IMG/VR virus record: IMGVR_UViG_3300049046_000017
Location: 1-20,128 of that record
Reading direction: 5' to 3' (one strand)
DNA: 20,128 nucleotides
DNA from: a virus
This document shows positions 13,257-20,104 of this stretch, piece after piece (position 1 is the stretch's first letter; each line of letters begins with the position of its first letter). Under the pieces are notes generated by a model. That model saw nothing but the letters and a program-made list of their open reading frames with translations, was not told the DNA's origin and did no database searches. A program made the position numbers and the translations under genes.

Positions 13257-14459
13257 ATGGCTAAAAAGAAAGCAAACAAACCAGTAGAAATCGACTTCAG
13301 TACAATGGGTGATGATGTAGGTTTAACCCTACTACACGATGCAACATTCTCTGCAATCCTGGATCGATTACCTACTTTCTTCCCTGAACTTGATTATGCT
13401 ATCGGTGGTGGATTCCCCTTTGGTCGAATGGTGGAAATCGCAGGTAAGAACTCTGCAGGTAAATCAGTACTTACTCAACATGCTGCTCGTGTTGCTATCG
13501 AACTAGGTTGTATCGTAGTCCTAATCGACGTAGAGGGTACAGCGGATCGAGACCGTTTAGCAGACTTAAATATCGATACTCGTAAAATCTTAGTTAAACA
13601 ACCTGACTTAGATAAAGGCGAAGCTCTTACAGTAGAATCCGTAGGGAAAACGATTGAAACAGTATTAGAGACGTTCCCGGATAAATATCCTGGTGTACCT
13701 TTAGTGTTCATTTGGGACTCAGTAGGTCAAACACTATCCGAAGCACAATTCAATAAAGATTTCGGAGAGAAGACAGTAGGAGCACAAGCTAATGCCATTA
13801 CTCAGCTGATTGGTAAGCTAGCTCAACCGATTGCAGCAACTAAATCTCTATTCCTAGCAATCAACCAAGTTCGTGACGATATCGGTGGAAATCCAATGTT
13901 CGCTACAACAAAAGTACCGGGCGGTAAAGCTTGGGAACATTACGCTTCACTTCGTTTAGTAGTTCAGAAGAAACAAGCTATTGATAAAACGGTAGCAAGC
14001 AAAAAGGTTAAATTAGGTCATATTATGGGCGTGAAGGTAAACAAGTCGAAAGTATGTACACCTCACCGTACCGCTGATCTGTTCCTTCTATCTGAAACAG
14101 GACTAGATTACGAATATAACTTAATTGAACAAGCTATCGTAGAGAAGTTTGCAACTAAACCGGGACAGAGCTACGAATACGTAGACAGTCACGGAACAGT
14201 GCATAAGAAGACTCGTGATGCATTCCTAGAGTGGATGAGAAACGATCCGGAAGGTAATGCGATGCGAGAAGACATCTTAAACCGTTTATCTGCTATCTAC
14301 TTCCCGGAAGGCTACACAGCACTTAAAAACGAGAACTTAGACATCAGTAAGTGGATGGATACAGTACATGCTGTAGGATTACAGACATTAGATGAAGTAA
14401 AATCTGCAGACGACTTAATCAATCAAGTTCAAAATGAAATCGACGGGACAGAAGGGTAA
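13257..14459 (+). CDS. RecA/UvsX-type recombinase (400 aa)
   Basis: ATP-dependent strand-exchange protein for recombination-dependent replication and repair. Seen: Walker A GKNSAGKS (G63-S70), the DVEG segment with a likely catalytic E93, Walker B LVFIWDS (D154), and the polynucleotide-responsive AINQVRDDIGG (Q204) leading into the L2 region PGGKAWEHYAS. The C-terminal 120 residues (from about 275) are less typical and include a helical part with NDPEGNAMREDILNRL, and the last 30 residues are acidic. Length is close to T4 UvsX and bacterial RecA. ATG 13257 follows TTGGAGGAAAAA. It is flanked by the ssDNA-binding-type gene and upstream of a sigma-like factor, which fits a middle replication and recombination module. 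Confidence 0.93.
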   Translation: MAKKKANKPVEIDFSTMGDDVGLTLLHDATFSAILDRLPTFFPELDYAIGGGFPFGRMVEIAGKNSAGKSVLTQHAARVAIELGCIVVLIDVEGTADRDRLADLNIDTRKILVKQPDLDKGEALTVESVGKTIETVLETFPDKYPGVPLVFIWDSVGQTLSEAQFNKDFGEKTVGAQANAITQLIGKLAQPIAATKSLFLAINQVRDDIGGNPMFATTKVPGGKAWEHYASLRLVVQKKQAIDKTVASKKVKLGHIMGVKVNKSKVCTPHRTADLFLLSETGLDYEYNLIEQAIVEKFATKPGQSYEYVDSHGTVHKKTRDAFLEWMRNDPEGNAMREDILNRLSAIYFPEGYTALKNENLDISKWMDTVHAVGLQTLDEVKSADDLINQVQNEIDGTEG

Positions 14460-14857
14460 TGACCTTCTCCCCGTTTTACTCTAGACAAAGGGTAGGTTCT
14501 GGTATGTATAAAAATCACAGTGACATTATTACAGATACACTCGATTATTACCGTAACCGTATTGACGAAGTAAGAGTGGATTCTCCAAAACCCTACTCAG
14601 TTATCAAACAGCGAATTCAAAAGACAATCGACGAAGGTAAACGAGTTTTGATTGATATAAAGGACTCATATAGCACTCAAACGGTAGTTGTACGTTTCGA
14701 TAGCGCTCATGATAGATGGGCAAAGGGATCCTCAGTCGCCTATACGGAAGAGGGAGAGATCCTAGTACCTTATACTATTCATTATTCTGACATCTTATGC
14801 AAGACGGCTAAAATAAAAGTTATTGTAGAGGGTGAGAATCCATTTGCGGGACATTGA
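14459..14857 (+). CDS. Protein of unknown function (132 aa)
   Basis: The ATG at 14459 shares one base with the recombinase stop (TAATG), so translation could be coupled, but its ribosome-binding site (AAGGG) is very close. An in-frame ATG at 14504 with AAAGGGTAGG upstream would give a 117-residue protein and is a real alternative. The product has a helical front (SDIITDTLDYYRNRIDEV, VIKQRIQKTIDEGKR) and a beta-rich end (RVLIDIKD, TVVVRFD, KIKVIVEGENPF). No recognised domain. The sigma-like gene begins inside its last codons. Confidence 0.7.
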   Translation: MTFSPFYSRQRVGSGMYKNHSDIITDTLDYYRNRIDEVRVDSPKPYSVIKQRIQKTIDEGKRVLIDIKDSYSTQTVVVRFDSAHDRWAKGSSVAYTEEGEILVPYTIHYSDILCKTAKIKVIVEGENPFAGH

Positions 14858-15479
14858 TAGAGAACAAGAGCAGATACTAAATGGTAACCGTTTCATGGTA
14901 AATACTAATGAGGCTACTGGCGTGTTCCTGCGAGATACCGACAAGCTATTTCACCAGTACCGTAACTTGCGGGTGAGCGTGTTCAACAGCTATAAAGGTT
15001 ATCTCCCAGACAGAGCTTCCCAGGAAGAATTAATGAGCTACATAGACGAACAGTTTGTAAAATTGATAAAGGAATACGACCTACAGTCTCCTGTTGATTT
15101 TCCAGGCTATGTCAAAAATAAGTTGGAGAACAGAGTCAAGCACAGTTTTGTTCGTGCCGAGTACAGAAATAGGCAGCGCATATTCATTCCTCGTAATGAT
15201 TTTGATGTAACCAACTTAATGGAACGTAATCCGTTGGCCGACGAGCAACTGGACTATTATGAGACGCTACAGTACGTATTACAAGACGTAAAAATGACTC
15301 ATATGGAGCGAGACATGTTGTTTTTCATGCTACAGGAGCTAAATGATACGGAGATTGAAAAGCGTATCCGGGAGAAGTACACACGAGAGCACCTTAGCTC
15401 TTCTTACATAAGAGATACATTAAAAGAGGTACAGGACTTCGTGAAGAGTAGATTGTACAGATCGATGGAAGAGGATTAA
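14844..15479 (+). CDS. Sigma-like RNA polymerase factor (211 aa)
   Basis: Looks like a compact sigma-70-type factor. Residues 36-108 match region 2 (LFHQYRNLRVSVFNSYKG, SYIDEQFVKLIKEYD, DFPGYVKNKLENRVKHSFVR); residues 139-205 match region 4, with a helix-turn-helix (VKMTHMERDMLFFMLQELNDTEIEKRI, SSSYIRDTLKEVQDFV). It would bind host RNA polymerase and direct it to a phage promoter class. TTG at 14844 is preferred because GAGGGTGA at 14828-14835 is well spaced; a GTG at 14832 in the same frame would lie within that site. It overlaps the previous gene by 14 bases. SPO1-type phages use such factors for middle and late genes; which class this one serves cannot be read from the window. Confidence 0.75.
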   Translation: MRDIDREQEQILNGNRFMVNTNEATGVFLRDTDKLFHQYRNLRVSVFNSYKGYLPDRASQEELMSYIDEQFVKLIKEYDLQSPVDFPGYVKNKLENRVKHSFVRAEYRNRQRIFIPRNDFDVTNLMERNPLADEQLDYYETLQYVLQDVKMTHMERDMLFFMLQELNDTEIEKRIREKYTREHLSSSYIRDTLKEVQDFVKSRLYRSMEED

Positions 15480-15498
15480 AATATCCCTCTTCTGTTGC

Positions 15499-15525
15499 TA
15501 TATTATAAGAAGATACAACTTCTTA
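15499..15525 (+). promoter_or_regulatory. Possible extended -10 element and inverted repeat before the holin-like gene
   Basis: TATATT (15499-15504) is preceded by TGC, an extended -10, but no convincing -35 is seen. TAAGAAG (15506-15512) and CTTCTTA (15519-15525) form a perfect 7-bp dyad over six bases, ending right at AGGAGGTGA. A hairpin here would sit against the ribosome-binding site and could limit translation of the holin-like gene. Confidence 0.4.
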
Positions 15526-15539
15526 GGAGGTGAAACACA

Positions 15540-15839
15540 GTGGCAAACAAAAGAGTATTGACTACTCCTCAGTTAGTTCATGTTCCTGAGACCGCACCGA
15601 AACTATCAGTTAAGCTAGTAGCAATCACTATCTTCTATTTAGTAGTAATTGCAAACGCAGTAGCGGAAGCATTCGGATTAAATTTACACATTAAAGCGAA
15701 CTACGAAGGTATTTACGATGGTGTAACAGCTTTGTCTTACGTAGTAGCACTGGCCTTCGCAGCTTGGAAAAATCACAACTTTTCAAAAACAGCTCGTATT
15801 CAAGCAGCTGTAGCAAAGCAAATTGATCCTAAAAAATAA
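15540..15839 (+). CDS. Holin-like membrane protein of the SPP1/XhlB type (99 aa)
   Basis: GTG 15540 follows a near-perfect AGGAGGTGA. After a polar N-terminus there are two hydrophobic segments (LVAITIFYLVVIANAVAEAFGL, about residues 25-46, and ALSYVVALAFAAW, about 63-76), a WKNHNFSKTAR segment and a basic tail ending QIDPKK. In SPP1/XhlB holins the second membrane helix is likewise followed by W-x-N-N-x-x-T and a basic tail, which is the main reason for the call. A holin forms membrane lesions at the end of infection. No endolysin is beside it, so this may be a holin separated from its lysin or a membrane protein with another role. Confidence 0.6.
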   Translation: MANKRVLTTPQLVHVPETAPKLSVKLVAITIFYLVVIANAVAEAFGLNLHIKANYEGIYDGVTALSYVVALAFAAWKNHNFSKTARIQAAVAKQIDPKK

Positions 15840-15866
15840 TTGATAACCGAGAGGAGCTAAACCAAT

Positions 15867-16322
15867 ATGAATTTAGCTGAATACTTACAACAACCGACAG
15901 TAACATTAACAGCAGGCACTTACTTAGCAGCCAACACAGCAGCAGTAGGCTACTTACCGACACACGAAACAACAGTAGGACTTAAAAGCGGTCGCTACCT
16001 ATTCAAGATTGTAGACAACGGTGGTGCAGGTAAGTTTAAAATTATTCCTGTAACCGAGGCTGCAGATGGTGCAACTTATGTAGAGAAAGCAAACGACCCA
16101 ATTATCGTAGTAGAGCCAACAAAGGTTACATATGTTACAACACGTAACGAGGAAGCCTATAAAGACGTGTACCATTCAGCTAAGCCTAAAGTTGTAACAG
16201 GGATCACAGCTGGACAGGAAGCACGCCATGCTTTAAACGCATTCGTTGCATTCGCTGATTCAGAGTACTCACTAGGTGTACAACATTTCCAACTTGTTGG
16301 CCCAGATTACTTAAATAGCTAA
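15867..16322 (+). CDS. Protein of unknown function, possibly virion-associated (151 aa)
   Basis: ATG 15867 follows GAGAGGAGCT. The sequence is rich in Thr, Ala and Val with many short strands (TVTLTAGTYLAANTAAVGYL, YLFKIVDNGGAGKFKIIPV, DPIIVVEPTKVTYVTT) and a final helical/strand part ending VGPDYLNS. It has no cysteines, no signal and no membrane segment. The smooth codon choice and strong terminator behind it suggest high expression. The composition resembles small decoration or coat proteins, but no motif proves it. It is paired with the holin-like gene. Confidence 0.75.
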   Translation: MNLAEYLQQPTVTLTAGTYLAANTAAVGYLPTHETTVGLKSGRYLFKIVDNGGAGKFKIIPVTEAADGATYVEKANDPIIVVEPTKVTYVTTRNEEAYKDVYHSAKPKVVTGITAGQEARHALNAFVAFADSEYSLGVQHFQLVGPDYLNS

Positions 16323-16334
16323 ACAGGAAGAAAG

Positions 16335-16366
16335 AAAGAGACGGGCTCCCATACCCGTCTCTTTTT
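16335..16366 (+). terminator. Strong intrinsic terminator
   Basis: AAAGAGACGGG (16335-16345) pairs perfectly with CCCGTCTCTTT (16354-16364) over an eight-base loop; the T run (16362-16366) overlaps the right arm. It ends the transcript from the recombinase to the 151-aa protein. Confidence 0.93.
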
Positions 16367-16425
16367 CTATGTAAACCAATATTTTTAAATTGTAAAAAAA
16401 CTGAAATATTTTTTAGTCTTTTTTA

Positions 16426-16454
16426 TTGACTTTATATCCGTATCTTGGTAATAT
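16426..16454 (+). promoter_or_regulatory. Sigma-A-like promoter with AT-rich upstream stretch
   Basis: TTGACT (16426-16431), 17-base spacer, TAATAT (16449-16454) preceded by TGG. The 50 bases before the -35 are nearly all A and T with A and T runs, resembling an UP element. The gene-free stretch 16323-16531 holds only the terminator, this promoter and the leader dyad. Confidence 0.75.
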
Positions 16455-16504
16455 GTACATAGAGGTTATAGACAAGCACAGTATATAACTTCTGATATTA
16501 CAAG
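16444..16504. repeat. Long imperfect inverted repeat from the -10 through the leader
   Basis: CTTGGTAATAT (16444-16454) is complementary to ATATTACAAG (16495-16504) with one bulged base. Inside it, GAGGTTATA (16462-16470) pairs with TATAACTTC (16484-16492) with one G-T pair. The inner pair lies in the expected transcript; the outer left arm is the -10 itself. Confidence 0.5.
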
Positions 16505-16531
16505 ATTCATAAGAAAGGTGAGGTGCTTTAT

Positions 16532-16633
16532 ATGAGAAATCCGACACATATGACAAATATCATACTGAAATGGTGGTTTTTTCTCCTAGCGGTTTGTCTG
16601 GGATTCGCACTTGGGTACGGCGCATGGCAGTAA
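16532..16633 (+). CDS. 33-residue membrane peptide overlapping the start of the next gene
   Basis: ATG 16532 follows AGAAAGGTGAGGTG at a normal distance, the best ribosome-binding site in this leader. The peptide starts MRNPTHMTNIILKWWFFLL and then runs through a hydrophobic stretch (AVCLGFALGYGAW) to a TAA stop at 16631-16633: one membrane span with a short polar N-terminus. The next gene's ATG (16624) lies inside it, so translation is probably coupled. It could be a functional peptide or mainly a leader that loads ribosomes for the downstream gene; the hydrophobic pattern favours a real product. No family recognised. Confidence 0.55.
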   Translation: MRNPTHMTNIILKWWFFLLAVCLGFALGYGAWQ

Positions 16634-17577
16634 AAGAGAAGGTCGTAAGGGTCTTTACTCCCCCGTCTTTCGAGGGTGTTACTTCCGTAGCGGTACTAGA
16701 AGAACTACTAAAGGACGCGAAAGACGTGCAGCTAGACGTCCAGTACACCGGACATATTGATTTCAGCGATTATACGCAGTTCTCAGAAGCAAACGTGATT
16801 TTAGTACTTGGACTCCCTTATAAAGGATTTACGCTCCCTGAGGTGTTCTACACAGCCGTAGATAACCCGTTCACTGAGTTCATCCATCTTAGCACTTATG
16901 GAGAAGCGATACAAGGACAATATCTGGTATCGAATGTAGACGAAAATGCTGATCCAATATGGCAGCTATCAAATCTGTTGCAGTACGGAGCAGGTAATAG
17001 TATACTAGGAACATACGTTTCGTTTACAGACAAAGCGAACTATATGATAGAAGCGGTAAACGCATATCGCACTTGGACATGGGCAAACAATAACACAACG
17101 AAAATGCTACTAGCTCTTTATCAGGGTAGCTTTAAATGGCTTCCACATATGGTGAGAGGGCTATCCTTACAGGAGGTCATTGCAAAGTACGCGCCGGTGA
17201 TTAAAGGACAAATGCAGAAGCAGGCCGATTTCATAACCAGAAAGAAAGAGGTCGTTAAAGTATACGACACTTGCATCCAAGGAACTGACTGCATTTTAAA
17301 GGTAGTGTTTGCGGAAGAATACATAAACGAATTGGCAAATGAATTACTTAACATAGAACATACAGCAAAACCAGTTATTGTTTGTGTCGGTCGATCTACC
17401 AAAGGTAGCGACATGTTCTCCATCCGGACAAGGGGTATTCATGCAGGACAGATTGCTCACTGGATCAACGAAGGGAACGGGAAAGAGAATGTAGGAAGCG
17501 TGTTTACGGGTATGAGCTACGCTGAATTAATGGCTAGTGGGATGCTAAAGGCATTTTCCCAACTAGATAGTGAATAA
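16624..17577 (+). CDS. Divergent DHH/DHHA1-like protein (317 aa), possibly without catalytic activity
   Basis: The C-terminal 80 residues resemble a DHHA1 domain: IVCVGRSTKGSDMFSIRTRG, then HAGQIAHWINEGNGKENVGSVF, where NGKENVGS stands in place of the usual GGGHxxAAG. The N-terminal part (VRVFTPPSFEGVTSVAVLEELL) looks like the first strand and helix of DHH phosphoesterases (H-x-D-x-D-G-x-x-S/A), but the metal-binding Asp residues and a DHH triplet are not evident. DHH proteins degrade nano-RNA, cyclic dinucleotides or DNA ends; this one may bind such a ligand without cutting it. The family call is moderate. ATG 16624 is chosen for coupling to the small membrane peptide; the frame is open back to an ATG at 16570 that lacks a good ribosome-binding site. 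Confidence 0.5.
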   Translation: MAVKEKVVRVFTPPSFEGVTSVAVLEELLKDAKDVQLDVQYTGHIDFSDYTQFSEANVILVLGLPYKGFTLPEVFYTAVDNPFTEFIHLSTYGEAIQGQYLVSNVDENADPIWQLSNLLQYGAGNSILGTYVSFTDKANYMIEAVNAYRTWTWANNNTTKMLLALYQGSFKWLPHMVRGLSLQEVIAKYAPVIKGQMQKQADFITRKKEVVKVYDTCIQGTDCILKVVFAEEYINELANELLNIEHTAKPVIVCVGRSTKGSDMFSIRTRGIHAGQIAHWINEGNGKENVGSVFTGMSYAELMASGMLKAFSQLDSE

Positions 17578-17585
17578 ATTATCTA

Positions 17586-17594
17586 TGGTATAAT
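17586..17594 (+). promoter_or_regulatory. Possible extended -10 promoter element
   Basis: TGG followed by TATAAT (17589-17594), within the same CTATGGTATAATTA string found at 4943-4956. No -35 is seen, and the next ribosome-binding site begins only two bases after the -10, so a normal start site would cut into it. Kept as a weak call. Confidence 0.35.
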
Positions 17595-17612
17595 TAGGGG
17601 AGGAACAAATAT

Positions 17613-17864
17613 ATGAAAACAGTTGAACAATTTGATGGGGCTTATGGGGTTACAATAGACGAGCAGTTTGGTGAGTTAGTAGATTTCTTGAATGGTAAAC
17701 ACGTTATAGAAGACCGCGAAGAGGGAGAAGAGAATTCGGTGTGGGGTCTTGTGAAAACTACGTACAGTATCAATGGCGTAAGGTACCAACTCTGCTACCA
17801 AGTGATTAACCCAAATACGTACCCCGAGTTTACAGGTACTTACAGCTTTTTCCCTGTAAATTAA
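17613..17864 (+). CDS. Small acidic protein of unknown function (83 aa)
   Basis: ATG 17613 follows AGGGGAGGAAC. The protein opens MKTVEQFDGAYGVTIDEQF, has a strongly acidic patch (EDREEGEENSVW) and a beta-like second half (GVRYQLCYQVINPNTYP, FTGTYSFF). One cysteine; no membrane segment. No family recognised. It lies 27 bases ahead of the metallophosphoesterase. Confidence 0.72.
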   Translation: MKTVEQFDGAYGVTIDEQFGELVDFLNGKHVIEDREEGEENSVWGLVKTTYSINGVRYQLCYQVINPNTYPEFTGTYSFFPVN

Positions 17865-17891
17865 TAACTGTTAATTGGAGGAGACAAGTAA

Positions 17892-19205
17892 ATGAGTAAA
17901 GAACGTTTAAGCAAAGAACAGTTAGAACTGCTAGGTACCCAGTCGGGTGCCTATGCGGTAGTCCTTGGGTATTTGAAACAAGTAAATAATAAGATCAGTG
18001 CACCTCAATTTAATAAGATTGTACAAGAACTCGGCTACGCTAAGATGAAAAAATCTGAGCTGGCCGCTTTCGCATATGACATGCAGGAAGAAAATGGTGT
18101 ATTGTATAGCCTGTATAGAGCCTCGTTTGAACGAAAAGTTAAACTGGATGATATACCGAATGCCATCGGTAGCGAGAAGGGACTAGAAGAGAAGAATGTA
18201 TTCGATTTATTATCTCCGCAGCTGCTGATGAAAGAAAAGCATAACATGGATATGAAGGAGTTCCGTAAGTTACAGAAAGACGGCGTATTCTTCAAGATGC
18301 TAATGGATGATCTGAAGAAGCACATGTACGAAGAGTTTAAAGGCATGCCTCGTATGAAGTACCTTACAACACCTATACAGGCTCCTCAGAAAGGGGATCG
18401 CAGTATTATCATCTGTTTCTCAGATACACATATAGGAGCAGTGGTGTATAACCCGAATACAGGAGGCTATAACTTTACTAGGTTAGTTGGTACAGTACAG
18501 AGTATCCTAGAAGAGGTTAATAAGCTAGTTGACGAGCTTAGCATTAAAAACATTTATGTGGCTATGCTAGGGGACTTAATTGAGCACGTTGCTCTTCGAC
18601 CGGTTAATCAGGCGTTCGAGAGTGAGATGTTCCTAGGGGAGCAAATAGCTAAAGGGGCTCGCTTCATTACTGATATCTTAATCACACTATCTAAAACAGC
18701 GCATATTACGTTCCTGGCAATTTCTGGAAATCACGACAGATTAATTCCTGACAAGTCTAGTAAGATTTATAATGATACAGCAGTATATGTAGTGTTAGAC
18801 TTCCTTATGGGTATGCAAGAAAAGTTCAAGATACTACCAAACGTGACGTTCCACGATAACCGAGAGAATACATACGAGGCTGTTATCGATATTGCAGGTA
18901 AGACATTTAAGTTTGTTCACGGAGATAGGGAGTCTAAGAAGGATGAGCGCAAAATTAATAAGCATATCAAGAAGAGCGAAATCGACTATCTCATCCAAGG
19001 CCACCTGCATTGTAACAGAATTCTGCAAGAGGACTATGCCCGTTTCCAAGTTACAGTGAGCTCCCCTATGGGCGAGAATAACTATGCGAAAGATTTAAAC
19101 CTACCGTCTACTACACCTTCTCAAATGGTTATGGTTATGACAGAAGGTAGCGACACTCCTTGGTTTATTCCTATGATGATCGGAAAGGATGGTAAAGTAA
19201 ATTGA
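17892..19205 (+). CDS. Calcineurin-type metallophosphoesterase with unknown N-terminal domain (437 aa)
   Basis: All signature motifs are present in order: SDTHIG (D178, H180), LGDLIEH (D228), SGNHDR (N280, H281), FVHGDR (H343) and QGHLHC (H371, H373), a complete di-metal site. About 165 residues precede the catalytic domain and are helical and basic (LSKEQLELLGTQSGAYAVVL, FNKIVQELGYAKMKKSELAAF), suitable for binding nucleic acid or protein. Such phage proteins are often called DNA-repair exonucleases (SbcD/Mre11 style), but no SbcC-type partner is present, so the substrate is open: DNA end, RNA, nucleotide or protein phosphate. ATG 17892 follows TGGAGGAGA. The stop overlaps the next start (TTGA). 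Confidence 0.88.
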   Translation: MSKERLSKEQLELLGTQSGAYAVVLGYLKQVNNKISAPQFNKIVQELGYAKMKKSELAAFAYDMQEENGVLYSLYRASFERKVKLDDIPNAIGSEKGLEEKNVFDLLSPQLLMKEKHNMDMKEFRKLQKDGVFFKMLMDDLKKHMYEEFKGMPRMKYLTTPIQAPQKGDRSIIICFSDTHIGAVVYNPNTGGYNFTRLVGTVQSILEEVNKLVDELSIKNIYVAMLGDLIEHVALRPVNQAFESEMFLGEQIAKGARFITDILITLSKTAHITFLAISGNHDRLIPDKSSKIYNDTAVYVVLDFLMGMQEKFKILPNVTFHDNRENTYEAVIDIAGKTFKFVHGDRESKKDERKINKHIKKSEIDYLIQGHLHCNRILQEDYARFQVTVSSPMGENNYAKDLNLPSTTPSQMVMVMTEGSDTPWFIPMMIGKDGKVN

Positions 19206-19678
19206 CATATTCAAAAGAAGATTGCAAATATGATACTGAAGTACATATTCAACAAGTTAGAGAATGTATAGGTGTAGTATACCGGAACCTAGAAGAACGC
19301 GCCTATCACCATGACGAGACTAAGTTAAAGTCTCCGGAACTAGAGTTGTTCACTGAGTACACACCTAAGCTAGCCGCCTGCACATACGGGTCAGAGGAAT
19401 ATAAAGAGAATTTAAAAGGACTCAAAGTAGCTCTGGATCACCACTATGCTAACAATAGTCATCATCCAGAATTCCACTCCGAAGGTATTCGAGGGATGAA
19501 CCTTATAGATTTAATCGAGATGTTCTGTGACTGGAAAGCAGCTACTATGCGTCACGATGATGGGGATCTTAACAAGAGTATCGACATCAACCAGAAACGG
19601 TTTAACATGTCAGACGAACTTACTCAAATACTTAAAAATTCAGTTGAGTTATTCAACGGTGTACCGAGGGCAGACTAA
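19202..19678 (+). CDS. DUF5662-type protein, possible HD-like metal hydrolase (158 aa)
   Basis: Several strongly patterned His/Asp motifs: VHIQQV (H15), AYHHDETK (H36, H37, D38), DHHYANNSHHPEF (H80, H81, H87, H88) and LIEMFCDWKAA (D110, W111), then SIDINQKRFN. These match the DUF5662 pattern I recall (HD near the start, HHY-x-x-N-x-HHPE, EM-x-x-DW) and resemble HD-domain hydrolases, so a nucleotide or phosphate-ester substrate is plausible. The exact reaction is not known to me. TTG 19202 overlaps the phosphoesterase stop; the ribosome-binding site AAAGGATGG is inside that gene. The stop overlaps the next ATG (TAATG), so three genes are coupled. Confidence 0.75.
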   Translation: MTYSKEDCKYDTEVHIQQVRECIGVVYRNLEERAYHHDETKLKSPELELFTEYTPKLAACTYGSEEYKENLKGLKVALDHHYANNSHHPEFHSEGIRGMNLIDLIEMFCDWKAATMRHDDGDLNKSIDINQKRFNMSDELTQILKNSVELFNGVPRAD

Positions 19679-20046
19679 TGAGTGAATTAGAACTAAGCTT
19701 ATACATAATTATCACAATCACTTTATTGTTCAACCTACGCAACCTCTTTAAGGAGGCTAGAAAGATTAAAGCAGCAGGTAAGACCCCTCTCGTTGCTAAG
19801 AACGTCATCACAACGTTTATGGCTGCGCTAGGGGAAGCTTTTATTGTATGGGGTATCTTTACCCTATACAGCCGCTATAACGTCTTAGAGACGGGATATA
19901 CGGCCTCTGTGGTGGTGTTTATCGTGGCTTACCTACTACGCAACATCGGATCATATGGAATGGCCTGGCTAACCTGGGCAATATTCATTAAAACTGATAA
20001 GAAAAAGATGATAGACAAGATCGAGGAAGAACAGAAGGGGGTTTAA
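19678..20046 (+). CDS. Membrane protein, three or four predicted transmembrane segments (122 aa)
   Basis: ATG 19678 overlaps the previous stop. Hydrophobic segments: LSLYIIITITLLFNL (about 6-20), VITTFMAALGEAFIVWGIFTLY (about 43-64), ASVVVFIVAYLL (about 76-87) and GMAWLTWAIFI (about 94-104), with a basic loop after the first and a charged tail (KTDKKKMIDKIEEEQ). An inner-membrane location is clear; the role is not. Its end runs into a terminator hairpin whose left arm lies in the last codons. Confidence 0.75.
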   Translation: MSELELSLYIIITITLLFNLRNLFKEARKIKAAGKTPLVAKNVITTFMAALGEAFIVWGIFTLYSRYNVLETGYTASVVVFIVAYLLRNIGSYGMAWLTWAIFIKTDKKKMIDKIEEEQKGV

Positions 20047-20063
20047 TCTCCTTCTTTTTTTTT
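20033..20063 (+). terminator. Intrinsic terminator after the membrane protein gene
   Basis: AGAAGGGG (20033-20040) pairs with CTCCTTCT (20048-20055, one G-T pair) over a seven-base loop and is followed by a T run to 20063. It closes the phosphoesterase operon. Confidence 0.9.
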
Positions 20064-20074
20064 GTATAAAATAC

Positions 20075-20104
20075 TAGACAAGCAGACTGTAACTATGGTA
20101 AGAT
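20075..20104 (+). promoter_or_regulatory. Promoter for the gene beyond the window end
   Basis: TAGACA (20075-20080), 18-base spacer, TAAGAT (20099-20104) preceded by TGG. TGTAAC occurs twice (20089-20094 and 20110-20115), the second within GTAACATAA, and a GAGGGG ribosome-binding site begins at 20121. The coding start lies outside the window. Confidence 0.65.

Noticed and set aside
16370-16425. AT-rich stretch as a replication origin
   Set aside because: It is short, lacks repeated boxes, and sits directly upstream of a -35, so an UP-type promoter element explains it better.
16570-16623. ATG 16570 as start of the DHH-like gene, or a frameshift at the T6 run joining it to the membrane peptide
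   Set aside because: No ribosome-binding site precedes 16570, and the fusion at that point would break the membrane segment; overlap with coupling at 16624 is simpler.
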